Assembly (NCBI RefSeq): GCF_028372415.1 | Contig: NC_092876.1 | Location: forward strand, 56,535,256 to 56,599,255 | Reading direction: 5' to 3' | DNA from: Notamacropus eugenii | Lineage: Eukaryota; Chordata; Mammalia; Diprotodontia; Macropodidae | Length of the DNA stretch: 64,000 bases | Part shown: positions 1-9,663 of the stretch, piece by piece | Numbering within the stretch: position 1 is the first letter of the stretch | How the letters are laid out: each line of letters starts with the position of its first letter | Program-made: the position numbers and the translations under genes | The notes under the pieces: generated by a model | The model's database searches: none | Told to the model about the DNA's origin: nothing | What the model saw: only the letters and a program-made list of their open reading frames with translations

Positions 1-79
1 ATCCATAGTATCCCACCTCTACAAAAAAGGGGGGACGAGTACCTTTCTTCATCCACTCTTTGGGGCTAAATCTTTGAAA

Positions 80-540
80 GGATACTGACAAACTGGAGAG
101 TATCCAGAAGAGAGTGTAGCCAGGCTGGTGGAGGAATGGTTGGCCGTGTCATGCGAGGACAGTTGAAGGACTTGGGGGTTTTATTTGGAGAAAAGAAGAC
201 ATAAAGGAAACACAGTAATTATCTTCAAGTATATGAAGTGATCTCATAAGGGAAGAGAAATTTTGACTCATTCTGCTTGGTCCCAGAGGATAGAACCAGG
301 AACAGTGAGTAGAAATTACCAAAAAGTCTGTTTAGGCTTGAAAAAAGAAACAGAAAACCTCTCCAATGATGAGTGTCCCAATGGAGAGTGGGCCCCCTCT
401 GGAGGTAGTGAGTTCCCCCTCATCTGAGGTCTTCAAATAGAAGCTGGATAAACACCAGACAGGTGCATTGTAGTGAGGATTCCTGTACTGGGATGGTGGC
501 CTCTGTGGTCCTTTCCAACCCTGAAATTCAATGATTCTGC
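80..540 (+). repeat. CR1/L3-type LINE 3' end
   Basis: The run contains the ordered landmarks of CR1/L3 3' ends: a GAGAAAAGAAGA-like block, CTTCAAGTATATGAAG, CCTCTGGAGGTAGTGAG, GTCTTCAAATAGAAGCTGGA and a terminal CCTTTCCAACCCTGAAATTC. It is ancient and diverged and lies in the PADI3 intron. Confidence 0.7.
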
Positions 541-929
541 CATATTAGGGCAAGAAACTTTAGCTGTGTTATCCCACTCTTAGCCCAGCTCAACCCTATC
601 CTGGACCTCCCTTTCTCCTGTTCCTCAGGGCTTAACCTCCCTTCCAGGAATTCATTTCAGGCTTTCTATAATTCAAAGGCACTGAGGCCACTAGAAACCT
701 ATAAGATGTCCTGACAGACGAGGTCACCATGCGGAATTACCACCCCTCCCTCTCCCCCCTACACAAACATGCTTGCAAAACTGTTTTGCTAAGTAAGAAA
801 GTGTCCAGTAAACCTGTAAAAATACACTGACTCAACGTCTAAGAACTTGAACCCTGCCTTCTGACCTAAAGCCCTCAAAGCATTAGGATTTTAAGGGAAT
901 AATTTTTAAAATTACTGACAGTAATTTCT
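541..929. other. Intronic sequence without recognised feature
   Basis: This is PADI3 intron sequence between a LINE remnant and a pyrimidine tract. I see no exon, repeat or motif I can name. Confidence 0.5.
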
Positions 930-1300
930 AACTTGATTTCCCTCTTTCTGTCCCTTTACCCACATTTCTGTTTCATCTCTCTTTCCCCCTGTCTTTGTCT
1001 CTCTCCTTTGTCTTTTTCTCCTTTCTATCTCTCTATCCCCATCTCTTTCTATGTCTGTGTGTGTCTCTGTCTCTGTTTTCCCTTTTCTCTCTCTCTTTCT
1101 CTTCTCTTTTACTCTCTCTCTGTCTCACTCTTCTCTCTCTGTCTCACTCTTCTTTCTGTCTTTCTCCTCTCTTTTCTCTCTCTTCTTTCATACTCTCTCT
1201 CTGCCTCTTTCTTACTCTCTCTTTCTCTCTCTCTTCTCTCACTGTCTCTCTCCCTATCTCTGTCTCTGTCTGGCTCCTCCCTTCCTCCCTCTTTCCTCTA
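930..1300. repeat. TC-rich polypyrimidine low-complexity tract
   Basis: About 370 bases of TCTCTC/TCTTTC pyrimidine sequence, nearly purine-free on the + strand apart from TG steps, end exactly at the PADI3 exon 14 acceptor. Serine/leucine-rich open frames across it are low-complexity artefacts. As a mirror-repeat-like homopyrimidine stretch it could form triplex (H-DNA), and it gives the acceptor an extremely long polypyrimidine tract. Confidence 0.9.
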
Positions 1301-1303
1301 CAG

Positions 1304-1383
1304 GGAGTTCACAGGTGAAGACCATGTCCATCAATCAGATCCTCTCCAATGAAAACCTCATCAGTTACAACAAATTTGTCCAG
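1304..1383 (+). CDS. PADI3: PADI3 exon 14 (third-last coding exon)
   Basis: The acceptor is a CAG ending at 1303 after a very long pyrimidine tract, and the donor is CAG|GTAAGTG at 1383/1384. The exon starts with two bases of a split codon and ends in phase 0. It encodes SSQVKTMSINQILSN, then ENLISYNKFVQ, matching the PADI3 segment just before the conserved CIDWNRE block. In PAD enzymes this lies in the C-terminal alpha/beta-propeller catalytic domain. The upstream acceptor was chosen because human PADI3 has residues (DEQ) before VKT. A second CAG ending at 1314 could also be used and would drop 11 bases. Exon number is by analogy with the human 16-exon genes. Confidence 0.9.
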
Positions 1384-2260
1384 GTAAGTGAGAAAGGAAC
1401 AGGGAAAGATGAAGACACTTATTAATAAGTCTCCTTGATTGCTTTTAATAAAGAGAGTCAGAAGACAGAGAAAAAGAAATCTTAGAAGAAAAAAAAATGT
1501 CGCTGAGGACCCCACCATCCCCAGAAGGAAGCCACTTTTCCATGGCTCCTGTGTCTCTCCAAGCACACCCAGCCTCCTTTGCTGATCTTGGTTCCTTACT
1601 TACTTGTATGGCTCAGTAACTTCTCTGAGTCAGAGCAGTTGCAAGACCCAGTGTGAAGTGCTAGTGATTAGGGACTGTCTCCCTCTGCTGCTCTGGAAGA
1701 CTTGTGGAAGTGTGGCTCCATATGAGGCTCCAGGTGTGGCCCTAGGTGAGGACTCAGGGCTGAGGGAGAAGGGCTTGTTGCCTCTGGCAAGTGGTTTTGG
1801 GGGCACTGAGTGGCCCACCTGACCTGAAGCTCCCACTACTACAGTCCCTCCTTTGGCCAGGGGTCTCTAAAAGGTTCTGGTTAATGTACATACATTACTT
1901 GAAAAGGACAAGATGTAAAGCTATTATCTGCTTCTAATAGATTAATCTATCAGAAGGGTGTTGAAAAAGATACTGGGTATCACAAAAAGAACCTTTGATT
2001 TATAGACATAAGGTCTAGATTCAAATCCTGCCTCTGTGACTTTGGTCTTTACTTGTCTACCCCTCAGATCCTCACCTCTAAAATCAAGGGGCTGAACCAC
2101 ATGATCTGTAAGGTGCTTTTTACCTCCCAATCTATGGTCCAATGATGATCCAGTGACCTGGAGTCAAACGCCAGCACAGTTACTAATTACATCCAAGGAG
2201 ATAAGGAATGAACTGGAAGATGTTACTTCTGAGACATTGATCTTTAAGAGGCTGTAGAGA
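1384..2260. other. PADI3 intron, mostly unassigned with one MIR-like fragment
   Basis: This is intron between exons 14 and 15. At about 1990-2145 there is a weak MIR-like block (TTCAAATCCTGCCTCTGTGAC, then CCTCACCTCTAAAATCAAGG). The rest shows nothing I recognise. Confidence 0.45.
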
Positions 2261-2269
2261 ATGGGGGAG

Positions 2270-2515
2270 GTAAAGCAGGATTGGGGAAAGTCACCATCCC
2301 TATTTTCAAAGAAGAGATTGATGTTTGTATACCATAGGCCAGTGAGCTTGACTTTGATTCATGGGAAAATTCTAGGATGGTTCATTAAAGAGATTGTTTG
2401 TGAAAAATCTAGAAAAGGAGGCAGTGATCACAGAGGACTAGTGTGGCTTCATCACCAAGAGGGCATGTCAGATGAACCTTATTTTAAGGAGAGAACAAAA
2501 AAGCATTTATTTGTA
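2270..2515 (+). mobile_element. CR1/L3 LINE reverse-transcriptase remnant (left piece)
   Basis: A translated stretch reads HRPVSLTLIHGKIL, resembling the RPVSLTS-PGKIME motif of CR1/L3-clade reverse transcriptases. GGCTTCATCACCAAGAGGGCATGTCAGA follows, corresponding to the HGFxKxRSCQT block. The reading frame is broken and the copy is decayed. It continues at 2820 after an inserted SINE. Confidence 0.7.
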
Positions 2516-2566
2516 TGAATGAAAGAACATCTATTAAGTGCTTACTATACCCCAAGCATGATAGCT

Positions 2567-2810
2567 GGGCAGCTAGGTGGCAGGCCTGGAGTCAGGAAGA
2601 TTTATCTCCCTGAGTTCAAATTTGACCTCAGATGCTCACTAGCTGTGTGATGCTGGCTGGGCAAGTCACTTCATCCTGTCTGCCTCAGTTTTCTCATGTG
2701 TAAAACAAGCTGGAGAAGGAAATGGCAAACTACTCCAGTATCTTTGCCAAGAAAACCTCAAATACGATCAGGAAGAGTCAGACATGACTGACAAAAATGA
2801 CTCAACAACA
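2567..2810 (+). mobile_element. Full-length marsupial MIR/CORE-type SINE
   Basis: It has the tRNA-like head GGGCAGCTAGGTGG and TGAGTTCAAATTTGACC, the core GTGTGATG..GGGCAAGTCACTTCA and TCAGTTTTCTCATGTGTAAA, and the marsupial tail GGAAATGGCAAACTACTCCA..GCCAAGAAAACC..AGTCAGACATGACTG. It splits the CR1/L3 reverse-transcriptase remnant, so it is the younger insertion. Confidence 0.88.
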
Positions 2811-2819
2811 TAAGGCAAC

Positions 2820-3135
2820 AGCGGGGACATATATGCAAAATTGAATCAGTCTCAGCCATCAAGTACATTAATTTTTAATGGGAGAGACCTTACATTTGGG
2901 GAAGATGTGGCCAGGGATTGGGTTACTTGAGCAGAGAAATTCTATTGATAGAATCTACCCAGATTTTAGCTAAGCATTTGATAAAGTCACTCATGTCTTC
3001 TTGTAGTTGGAGCGATGTGGCTTCTACAGAAGGAATGTTGAGTGTAGGGAGACCTGGCGGTAGAGCCAGGCTCCCAGGGGAGGTTTGTATGATGGTGGAG
3101 GGTGAAACGAGGCGATCTTCCATAGAGCTGGACAA
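2820..3135 (+). mobile_element. CR1/L3 LINE reverse-transcriptase remnant (right piece)
   Basis: The sequence AAGCATTTGATAAAGTCACT reads AFDKVTH in one frame, the catalytic-region motif KAFDKVxH of CR1/L3 reverse transcriptase. It lies about 20 bp upstream of a degenerate region leading to PADI3 exon 15. It probably belongs to the same old insertion as 2270-2515. Confidence 0.6.
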
Positions 3136-3269
3136 CATCATACAGAGGAGCCTCACTCAAGCTGTCTGTGGGTTCTCTCCTGGAACCGAATTTTCCTTGG
3201 TCTCATTGTCCTCTCTCCACTAACTCTGCCTTTGTCTTTCTCTCGGTGCTCACCACCCATCCCTCTCAG

Positions 3270-3395
3270 AGTTGTATCGACTGGAACCGAGAGGTTCTAA
3301 AGCGAGAGCTGGGCCTGCTGGACAGACACATCATTGACATTCCTCAGCTCTTCAAAACAGAGAGGAGGAAAGCAGTGGCGTTTTTCCCTGACTTG
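3270..3395 (+). CDS. PADI3: PADI3 exon 15 (penultimate coding exon)
   Basis: The acceptor is CCCTCTCAG ending at 3269 and the donor is TTG|GTGAGA at 3395/3396. The exon is 126 bp, exactly 42 codons, with phase 0 at both ends. It opens with [16 protein letters not shown], continues through [13 protein letters not shown] and ends AFFPDL. The KTERRK stretch after QLF is the PADI3 form (PADI1 and PADI4 differ here), which fixes the paralogue. In the PAD fold this is part of the catalytic propeller domain. There is no frameshift or stop, so the gene looks intact here. The LDRH segment replaces AECD of the human protein, an ordinary substitution pattern. Confidence 0.96.
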
Positions 3396-5240
3396 GTGAG
3401 AAGGAGGAACAGGAGAATGAATGGTGGTCTGTGATGTTGCTGGGATTATTAGTATCATTATTAATAATATCTCTCTAAGATTTGCAACAGCTCTGGGAGG
3501 GAGGGAGGCAGGCCTTATCATCCCTGCTTAATGAAGAGGGAAGTGTTTTACATTGACCTGGCATGGATGGGACAAGGAAGCCAAGAAGAGGCTAGAATTA
3601 ATGGAAAACTCCAAGAGATCTGATCTGGAAGGCAGGAGAGCCTGATTTCAGTTTCTGCCTCTGGCTACATCCAAGGTTTCTATTGTACTTTAGGGTATAC
3701 TAAGCATTTGTTCCTGTGTCCTTTGGTCCTCAGGACAGCTTGGTGGGGAGGGAGGGAGTTCAGGTCTTATAATTCCCATTCTCCAGATGAAAAAAATGAG
3801 GTTTCAAGAAAGAAGCATCTTGCTCAAATTCACATGGATATGAAGCAAAGATTCAAACTCAGGCTTTTTGATTCCAAAACTGGTGTTTCTTCCTTCTGGC
3901 CCATTATATCACAATGACCCCATTTTATGAAGTATAAACAAACCGAGGCATGAACTGGTTAAATGGCTTATCTAGAAGGACAAAATCAGTACGTAGCTAT
4001 GCTGAGGTTCAAGCTTAAATCTTTCCAGTACACTGAGTTCCTTCAAATGTTGTCCCCATTGGACTGGACAGGGCTGTCTCCTATGACTTGATGGATTTCC
4101 TCTGACCTGCATGAAGTCCAATCATTTATTTGTTTTCTTGGAAAGAGTGTAAGGATCACAACACAGCCACAATGAGTGACCAGAATGGACCTGGAAGAAG
4201 AATCAAAAACTATAGGATCCCAGATTCAATCCTGGAAGGGGTCTAAGAGACTATGTAGTCTAGTCCTCCCATTTTATAGAAATAGAAACTGAGACCTGGG
4301 ACAGGGAAGCATCTCAGCCAAAATTATGCAAGTAGTAAGTGTCCAGGGGGATTATAACCCAAGCGATCTGACTCCCAAGCAGGGATATTTCTGCTGCACT
4401 AAACTCCCTTCCAGAGGCCTGAGGACTGGAATAAAATCTCCATAAACCAAGAGAACCTGCTCTTTTGGCCAGTTTGTCCATAGGCAGGCAGGCCACTTAT
4501 AAATCATCCCCGAGCCTGACATTGAATGGCCTTTCTTAATAATAACTGACATTTATCTAGCATTTTAACATTTACAAAGCACTCTGTGTTCACTCCCTGA
4601 CTCCAGCCCCCTCTCTGCCCTGAAAAGTAGACCCCACAGAGATTATTATCTCTATTTTACAGATAATGAAACTGAGGCTCAGGGAGGTTGTGACCCAAGG
4701 TCACACAGCTACAAAGTCAGTGAATTGTTTCTTAAGCACTTACTGTATGAGAGGCACTGGGGAGACGCTGGGGTTACACATAGAGCAAAATAATGTTGTG
4801 TTAGCACAGAATCAAAGACTTCAAGAGCTTTTATATTAATAGATGGAAGCAATGTCTAGATCTTCTAAATATTTATATATCTGTATTCATTATCTATCAT
4901 GTTTATCTATCTGTTTATCTCTCTCCTCTCGATGGTAGTAAGGAAGAAGCATTTGCGTTTAGAAAGTTACCCGATTATAAAGCCATAGAAGAATAGATTG
5001 ACACACCCATTTTATGATAGAGTTGATTTGATTATGGTTACAGAATTGGAAATGGAGGGAGGGAGGTGGAGAGAGGAAAGATGGTGGGTGATGGAGGCAA
5101 ACAAAGGGAGAGGGAGGCATCTCCCTCTCAGCACTGAGTTAATTCCTTTAGAGCTGAGTTTCTAGTCTAGGAGCCAAGGAACCTCCTAAGAGGTAAGCCT
5201 TGGTAAGAGGATGATCAGCCAGGGAAGTGACTAGAGGTAG
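3396..5240. other. PADI3 last intron, first part: diverged SINE fragments
   Basis: MIR/CORE SINE fragments in antisense orientation are visible at about 3760-3900 and 4210-4400 (CCCATTTTATAGAAATAGAAACTGAG), and at 4530-4740 (ATTTTACAGATAATGAAACTGAGGCTCAG, CACACAGCTACAAAGTCAG). No exon is seen. A purine-rich stretch spans 5050-5120. Confidence 0.6.
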
Positions 5241-5353
5241 GATGAAGATGAAGATGATGATGATGGTGATGGTGATGTGATAATAATGATGGTGGTGATG
5301 ATAAGAAGAAGATGATGATGAAGATGATAGTGATGGTGGTGGTGGTGGTGGTA
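5241..5353. repeat. Compound trinucleotide microsatellite (GAT/GAA/GGT)n
   Basis: There are runs of GATGAAGAT, GATGATGATGGTGATGGT and GGTGGTGGTGGT with interruptions, all on the + strand. It is intronic in PADI3. Confidence 0.9.
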
Positions 5354-5894
5354 GGTGGGCTGGTTTCTTTCTGAGCTGGCTAATTCAAACACTGTAATTT
5401 ACCATGTTTTGTGGTCTCCTTTCTAGAAGCTCTTGAGTTCTTTTTCAGGAGGCCTCCCTTCACAGGGGGATGAACAGGGGATACAGGGAGGGCAGGTGTC
5501 TACACCAGGTCACTTTCTGAGTCAGTGGTCAGACTGGACTGTGAGTGATGCCTCCTGACATAGAAGCCTAGGCTTCCTGCACATGAAAGATACAGGCTTT
5601 CTTCCTCTCCTGTCCTCCCTTCCTGTGTTCTTTCCTTCCTCTTTTCAGTTAAATCTCCCCTGCCCCTACATTTCAGCCTTGTTCCGAAACCCCTAACATC
5701 ATTTCCTTTTCCTTCCTTCCTGTGAAAGCAGTGGCTGACATTTAAGATAATCTTGCAAAAGAGTTCAAAACACCCCAAATGGTTACCAGCCATTTCTTTC
5801 TTCTGCCCATCCTGGCCCCCATCTTAAATAATCATGGGCTGCGAATGATGGTAGGTCAGAGGGAGCTGTCTGCAAAGTTTCCTTCAAAGAAAGC

Positions 5895-6210
5895 ACTCGA
5901 TTCAGCAAAAATACGTTAAGTGCCTACTATGTGCAGTGCATTCTCTTGGGCATTTGGAATGCCAAAATAAACACCAGCATAGTTTGTGGCCTCAAAGAGC
6001 TTACAGTCCATCAGTCAATAAGTATTTATTAAGTACCTATTATGACATAGTAAGAACTGCAAATGCAAAGAAAGGCAGAAGATAGTCTCTGCTTTCAAGG
6101 AGCTCACATCTAATGGGGGAGATAACGTGCTCACAATTATGCACGGGAACAGACTAATTGAGGGGAGAGGAAATGTGGATTATATACAATAAATACGTAT
6201 AACACAACAA
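5895..6210 (-). repeat. L2-type LINE 3' end, antisense
   Basis: Landmarks are AAGTGCCTACTATGTGCAGTGC, CAAAGAGCTTACAGTCCATC, AATAAGTATTTATTAAGTACC, and AAGGAGCTCACATCTAATGGGGGAGATAA. This is the antisense form of a common ancient L2-like 3' sequence that recurs at 8905, 29485, 41175, 42165 and 42400. Confidence 0.6.
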
Positions 6211-6289
6211 ACAGAAGAACTAATGCTTCTTAAGCACCTGCTATGTGTAAATGGCAGACGATGAGGGTGAGAAGATGGTGAGTCAGGCA

Positions 6290-6480
6290 CTGAACTCATT
6301 GGAAAGAGAGATGTCAGGGACCTTGGAAGTCATAGAGCCCAACACTTTCAGAGGCCCAGAGTGATGGGGTCACTTGCCTAAGGTCACACAAATAGAGAGA
6401 GTGTGGAAGAGGTAAGATTCAAATCCAGGGCCTTTGACTCCAAATCCAGTATTCTATCCAATGCATCACTGTACCCTTCC
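6290..6480 (-). repeat. MIR-type SINE, antisense
   Basis: It shows the blocks CACTTGCCTAAGGTCACACAAAT and GATTCAAATCCAGGGCCTTTGACTCCA, the reverse complement of a MIR-like core and head. Confidence 0.65.
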
Positions 6481-6689
6481 ATGAGAAGATACTGATAACA
6501 AGAATGGAGGGGGGTGATACAAGGGAATGATCTAGACCCCAAAGGAACAAAGAGGCCTTTTGGGAAAGGTGTGATAGAGACAAAGCCTACAGGTGGGAGT
6601 GGAGATCAAGAAATAGGTCTGTCTTTCCTTATGGCCCTGAGTCAGAGACAGGAAGATGAGCAGCCTTCAATTTAGAAGCAGCAAGGTTC

Positions 6690-6955
6690 TGGGCCTGGAT
6701 TTGAACCTCACTCCTATCCTATACTACCTATATAACCTCAGGCAAGTCGCTTCCCCTTCTCAGCCTCAGTTCCCTCATCTGTAAAATGAGGGAGTTGGAT
6801 TAAATAGCCACTGAGGACCCTTCCAATTCTAAGTCTCTGGTCCTATGAACAAGTCACTTAATCCCTCTGGGCCTCAGTTGCCTCATCTGTTAAATGAAGG
6901 AGTTGGACTACATGGTCTCTGAGGCCCCTTCCATTTCTAAATTTATGATCCTGTG
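6690..6955 (+). repeat. MIR SINE with a tandem 108-bp duplication of its 3' half
   Basis: The block CCTCAGTTCCCTCATCTG at 6764 recurs as CCTCAGTTGCCTCATCTG at 6872. Each is followed by AAATGA(G)GGAGTTGGA and CCCTTCCAATTCT or CCCTTCCATTTCT. The 108-bp spacing shows a local tandem duplication within or beside the SINE. Confidence 0.75.
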
Positions 6956-7139
6956 TGTCACTGAGGGAACCAACATTTAACTTAGACTCCATCCTTACTC
7001 TGATGTAGTCCCTAATAAGGATAGGGAGAAGAGACTCCCAACCCCAAAAGCTCTAAAATACAATACTTCATACTTTGGAGAGGTGAAAACAAAGTCCTCT
7101 GTTAACTGAGGATGGGATTTTTACTGATTAGGGTGAGAT

Positions 7140-7600
7140 GAGGAAAGAAAGGATCAAAGAAGGCTTTCTGGAATCAAGTTTTAGTTATGGATGGGCTAAA
7201 TAGATGAAGTGCTGGGAGAAATCTGAGGATGGGAGGTAGCTTTAATCTGTTGGGCTAGAGAACGGTGAATGGAAGAACAGGCGTCTGAATTAAGTCTCGA
7301 GAGAAAGAGGAGCTTCTATCGAATCAGAGTAGATGAAGGGAGAAGGAGACTGTTACAAGAATCAGAGGTCAGGGCAGAATGAGCAGGAGCACAAAGTTGG
7401 GAGAGGGCAGGATGAGAAACAGGAAACCAGTTTGACTGAAGTGTACAACACATGAAAAGAAATTGTATGAGATAAGGCTAGATGGATAGTATAGAAGCAG
7501 AGAAGGAAGAGCCTTGAATGCCAGGATCATTGAAACTCATCCTTTGTTCATTGAGCCATGGGGAGTCACTAAAGGTTCTGGAGTAGAGGAGTGGCATGAT
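7140..7600 (+). repeat. Ancient interspersed repeat of uncertain class
   Basis: The sequence AGAGCCTTGAATGCCAGGATC..GCCATGGGGAGTCACTAAAGGTTCTGGAGTAGAGGAGTGGCATGAT matches a familiar old mammalian repeat. A second copy lies at 39085-39370 (AGGGCTTTCAACGCCAAGC..CAATAGGGAGCTACTGAAG). The class is not certain. Confidence 0.5.
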
Positions 7601-7698
7601 TTTGGCAGGATATCAGAAGTTCTGTGTGGCCAGGAGAGCCTATGGTGATGTGATGTCTTTCCCTCTAACATTCCTGATTTTCTACTCTGTGATCACAG

Positions 7699-7932
7699 GT
7701 AAATATGCTCGTGTTGGGGAAGCACCTGGGGATCCCCAAACCCTTTGGGCCCATCATCAATGGGCGCTGTTGCCTGGAGGAGAAGGTTCGATCCTTGCTG
7801 GAGCCACTGGGCCTTGAGTGCAACTTCATTGATGACTTCACCCCTTACCACATGCTGCATGGGGAGGTACACTGTGGCACCAATGTCCGCCGGAAGCCCT
7901 TCCCCTTCAAATGGTGGAACATGATCCCCTGA
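7699..7932 (+). CDS. PADI3: PADI3 last coding exon (exon 16) with catalytic cysteine and stop
   Basis: The acceptor is GATCACAG ending at 7698; the reading frame runs 77 codons to TGA at 7930-7932. It begins [18 protein letters not shown], contains [18 protein letters not shown] and [18 protein letters not shown], and ends PFKWWNMIP, the invariant PAD carboxy terminus (usually WWNMVP). The TGT codon at 7873-7875 is the nucleophile of the deiminase reaction, equivalent to Cys645 of human PAD4 (from family knowledge). It attacks the substrate guanidinium to give citrulline and ammonia. Human PADI3 has NVCRKPFSF here; this copy has NVRRKPFPF as in other PADs, so the extra human cysteine is absent. 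The exon looks intact and active. Confidence 0.97.
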   Translation, partial: VNMLVLGKHLGIPKPFGPIINGRCCLEEKVRSLLEPLGLECNFIDDFTPYHMLHGEVHCGTNVRRKPFPFKWWNMIP

Positions 7933-8765
7933 GCTGGTTCCCTTCCCTCATTCTCTCCTTTGCTGGGGAACTTCAGTATGAGACAGAGGGGGGATTCGCC
8001 TGAAATTCAACAAAGCAAACAACCCTAGGAACCTTTGAGAGATAATGAATCCCACTGGAAACACCAAGCCCTTTCCCTATAATCCCTCCCCTACATTAGC
8101 TCTCTACCTGGGAGTTGAAAAGCTCAGAAATCAGGTCCTCCTTCTCTACCGTCCAACATGACCTCATCTTATGCTGATTCCCATGTTTCTCACATTTGAG
8201 ACTCAGAACCAATCCCCCAAACTGTTTGCCTGCTATTTCTTCCTTTTGTAAACCCCTCTTTGGAAAAATTCCAGTTGTATCACAGCAATGTCATCTTCTT
8301 CCTTCAGTTAGGCCCCAGGCCCCACCAAGCTCACACCACCAGGCAAAAGGAAAAATTCACAAGCCAAGTTGGTTTGGTCCAGTTACTTCGGACCCAGTAG
8401 AGCAATAGAGCTAGGAAGCGAAATCATTCTTAATGTGAAAAGGTCTAAAAGATCAGGTGGAGACCATAATCACATCACACAGTAGCTCAGTCCTCAGAAC
8501 AGGGCCTGCAAGTTACAATGAGAAGAATTTATAGGAGAGATATCTACAGGGATGGTCCTTTTGTTCTGAGAAAATCCAATGTCCCTCTGCTAGACTCTAA
8601 ATTCCTAGAAGTCACATTATACATATATATGGGTATATGTGTGTATATATATATGTATATATATATACACGTATCAGTTATATATCTTCCCATCTCTCCC
8701 CTAGTACTGAGTTCAAGGTCTTGCGCACAGTAGGTGCTAAATAAATGAGTTTATTTTGAAGTGTG
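7933..8765 (+). other. PADI3: PADI3 3' UTR (predicted)
   Basis: This is non-coding sequence after the PADI3 stop. The first AATAAA seen downstream is at 8740-8745, with GT/T-rich sequence (TTTATTTTGAAGTGTG) just after it, giving a predicted cleavage site near 8760. The hexamer lies in a GTAGGTGCTAAATAAATG motif typical of L2/MIR 3' ends, so the poly(A) signal may be repeat-derived. A TA/TG-rich microsatellite at 8616-8684 is inside the UTR. The end point is an inference from sequence. Confidence 0.55.
8616..8684. repeat. TA/TATG microsatellite
   Basis: Alternating TATATATATG/TGTATATATA runs lie inside the predicted PADI3 3' UTR. Confidence 0.85.
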
Positions 8766-8904
8766 AATATGAAGCTAGGTTTCTGACAGATGGATAAGAT
8801 TCTCTTTGTCATCCAGCATTCAGGAAATTGACTCCTGGTCTGAAAACCTGAGATCTCTTGGGAGTTTAGAGATACCAAGAATTCTGTGAGATTGAGAAGA
8901 GTGG

Positions 8905-8995
8905 AAAAGTCAACAAGCATTTAGTAAATACTTAACTATGTGCCAGGTGTAGTGCTAAGTATGGGGAGAGAGAGATAGAAACAAAAAGAAAGACC
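8905..8995 (-). repeat. L2-type LINE 3' fragment, antisense
   Basis: It reads CAACAAGCATTTAGTAAATACTTAACTATGTGCCAGGTGTAGTGCTAAG, the antisense form of the ancient tail also seen at 5895. The purine-rich sequence after it up to 9120 is unassigned. Confidence 0.6.
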
Positions 8996-8999
8996 GAGT

Positions 9000-9570
9000 T
9001 TATATGGTAATGAGCAAAGACAGCCTATGAAAGAGAAAAGCCGGGGGTGGGAGGGTTGGAGAAGGGAAGACATTTAGAGAACAGAGAGAGATAAAGATAG
9101 GAGCTTGGCTAACCTAGGCACTTTCTCAAAATGGGGGCGGTAGGAAGAACAGACGAATCAGAGAAAGGGGTCTCAGAGGAAAAGACATCTTCCAGGGCAA
9201 GAAAAGTCATAGGATCTCCCAACTGGAGAGGGGCCATGCAGTTTAAGTCATACCAGAACAAGCATTATCTCTGCAATGAACCCAACAAATGGCCATTCAG
9301 CCTTTCCATGAAGACCCACTCAGTGACAGAGAGCTCACTCCTTTCCCAGGTAGCCATTCCACTTTGGGGCAGCTCTAACTGTCAGGAAGTTTCTCTTGAC
9401 CTCAGTCCTTGATTTGCCTCTGTCTCTAGTTCAGCTCCCTGAGGGTCATCCCTCTTCTATCCCACAGGCCTTCAAATATTTGGCCTTTATGGTTATTTTA
9501 TTATTAATGTGGTAATATAACATATTATCATAATGATACATTAATAAAATGATCATAAAATACATTACTA
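9000..9570. other. Intergenic sequence, AT-rich end, no gene seen
   Basis: This holds purine-rich sequence, then diverged sequence, then an AT-rich block at 9480-9585 built of ATTAAT/TACATTA repeats. I see no supported gene or named repeat. Confidence 0.45.
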
Positions 9571-9579
9571 CATTAATAT

Positions 9580-9660
9580 GGTAGGTAGATAGCTGGCCTC
9601 AGATTTAGGAAGACCCAGATTCAAATCCTACATCAGACACATATTAGCTGTGTGCCCATG
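9580..9660 (+). repeat. SINE 5' fragment
   Basis: The head-like order is GGTAGATAGCTGGCCTCAG, GACCCAGATTCAAATCC, CATCAGACAC and TAGCTGTGTGCC. It is cut off by the antisense LINE that follows. Confidence 0.55.
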
Positions 9661-9663
9661 ATT

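Larger units (their letters stand above)
1..8765 (+). other. PADI3: PADI3 gene, 3' part (gene span within window)
   Basis: The window enters this gene within the intron before the third-last coding exon and leaves it in the 3' UTR. Three exons (1304-1383, 3270-3395, 7699-7932) join in frame and translate to the C-terminal part of a peptidylarginine deiminase. The signature stretches [37 protein letters not shown] and [15 protein letters not shown] match PADI3 better than PADI1, PADI2, PADI4 or PADI6, as judged from recalled family sequences. Introns of 1886 and 4303 bp separate the exons. The next gene downstream on the same strand is another PADI member, as in the human order PADI3 then PADI4. 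The right boundary depends on a predicted polyadenylation site and is uncertain. Confidence 0.9.

Noticed and set aside
933-1425. Three overlapping Ser/Leu-rich open frames
   Set aside because: They translate the TC-rich tract. Only the last part (1304-1383) is a real exon, in its own frame.
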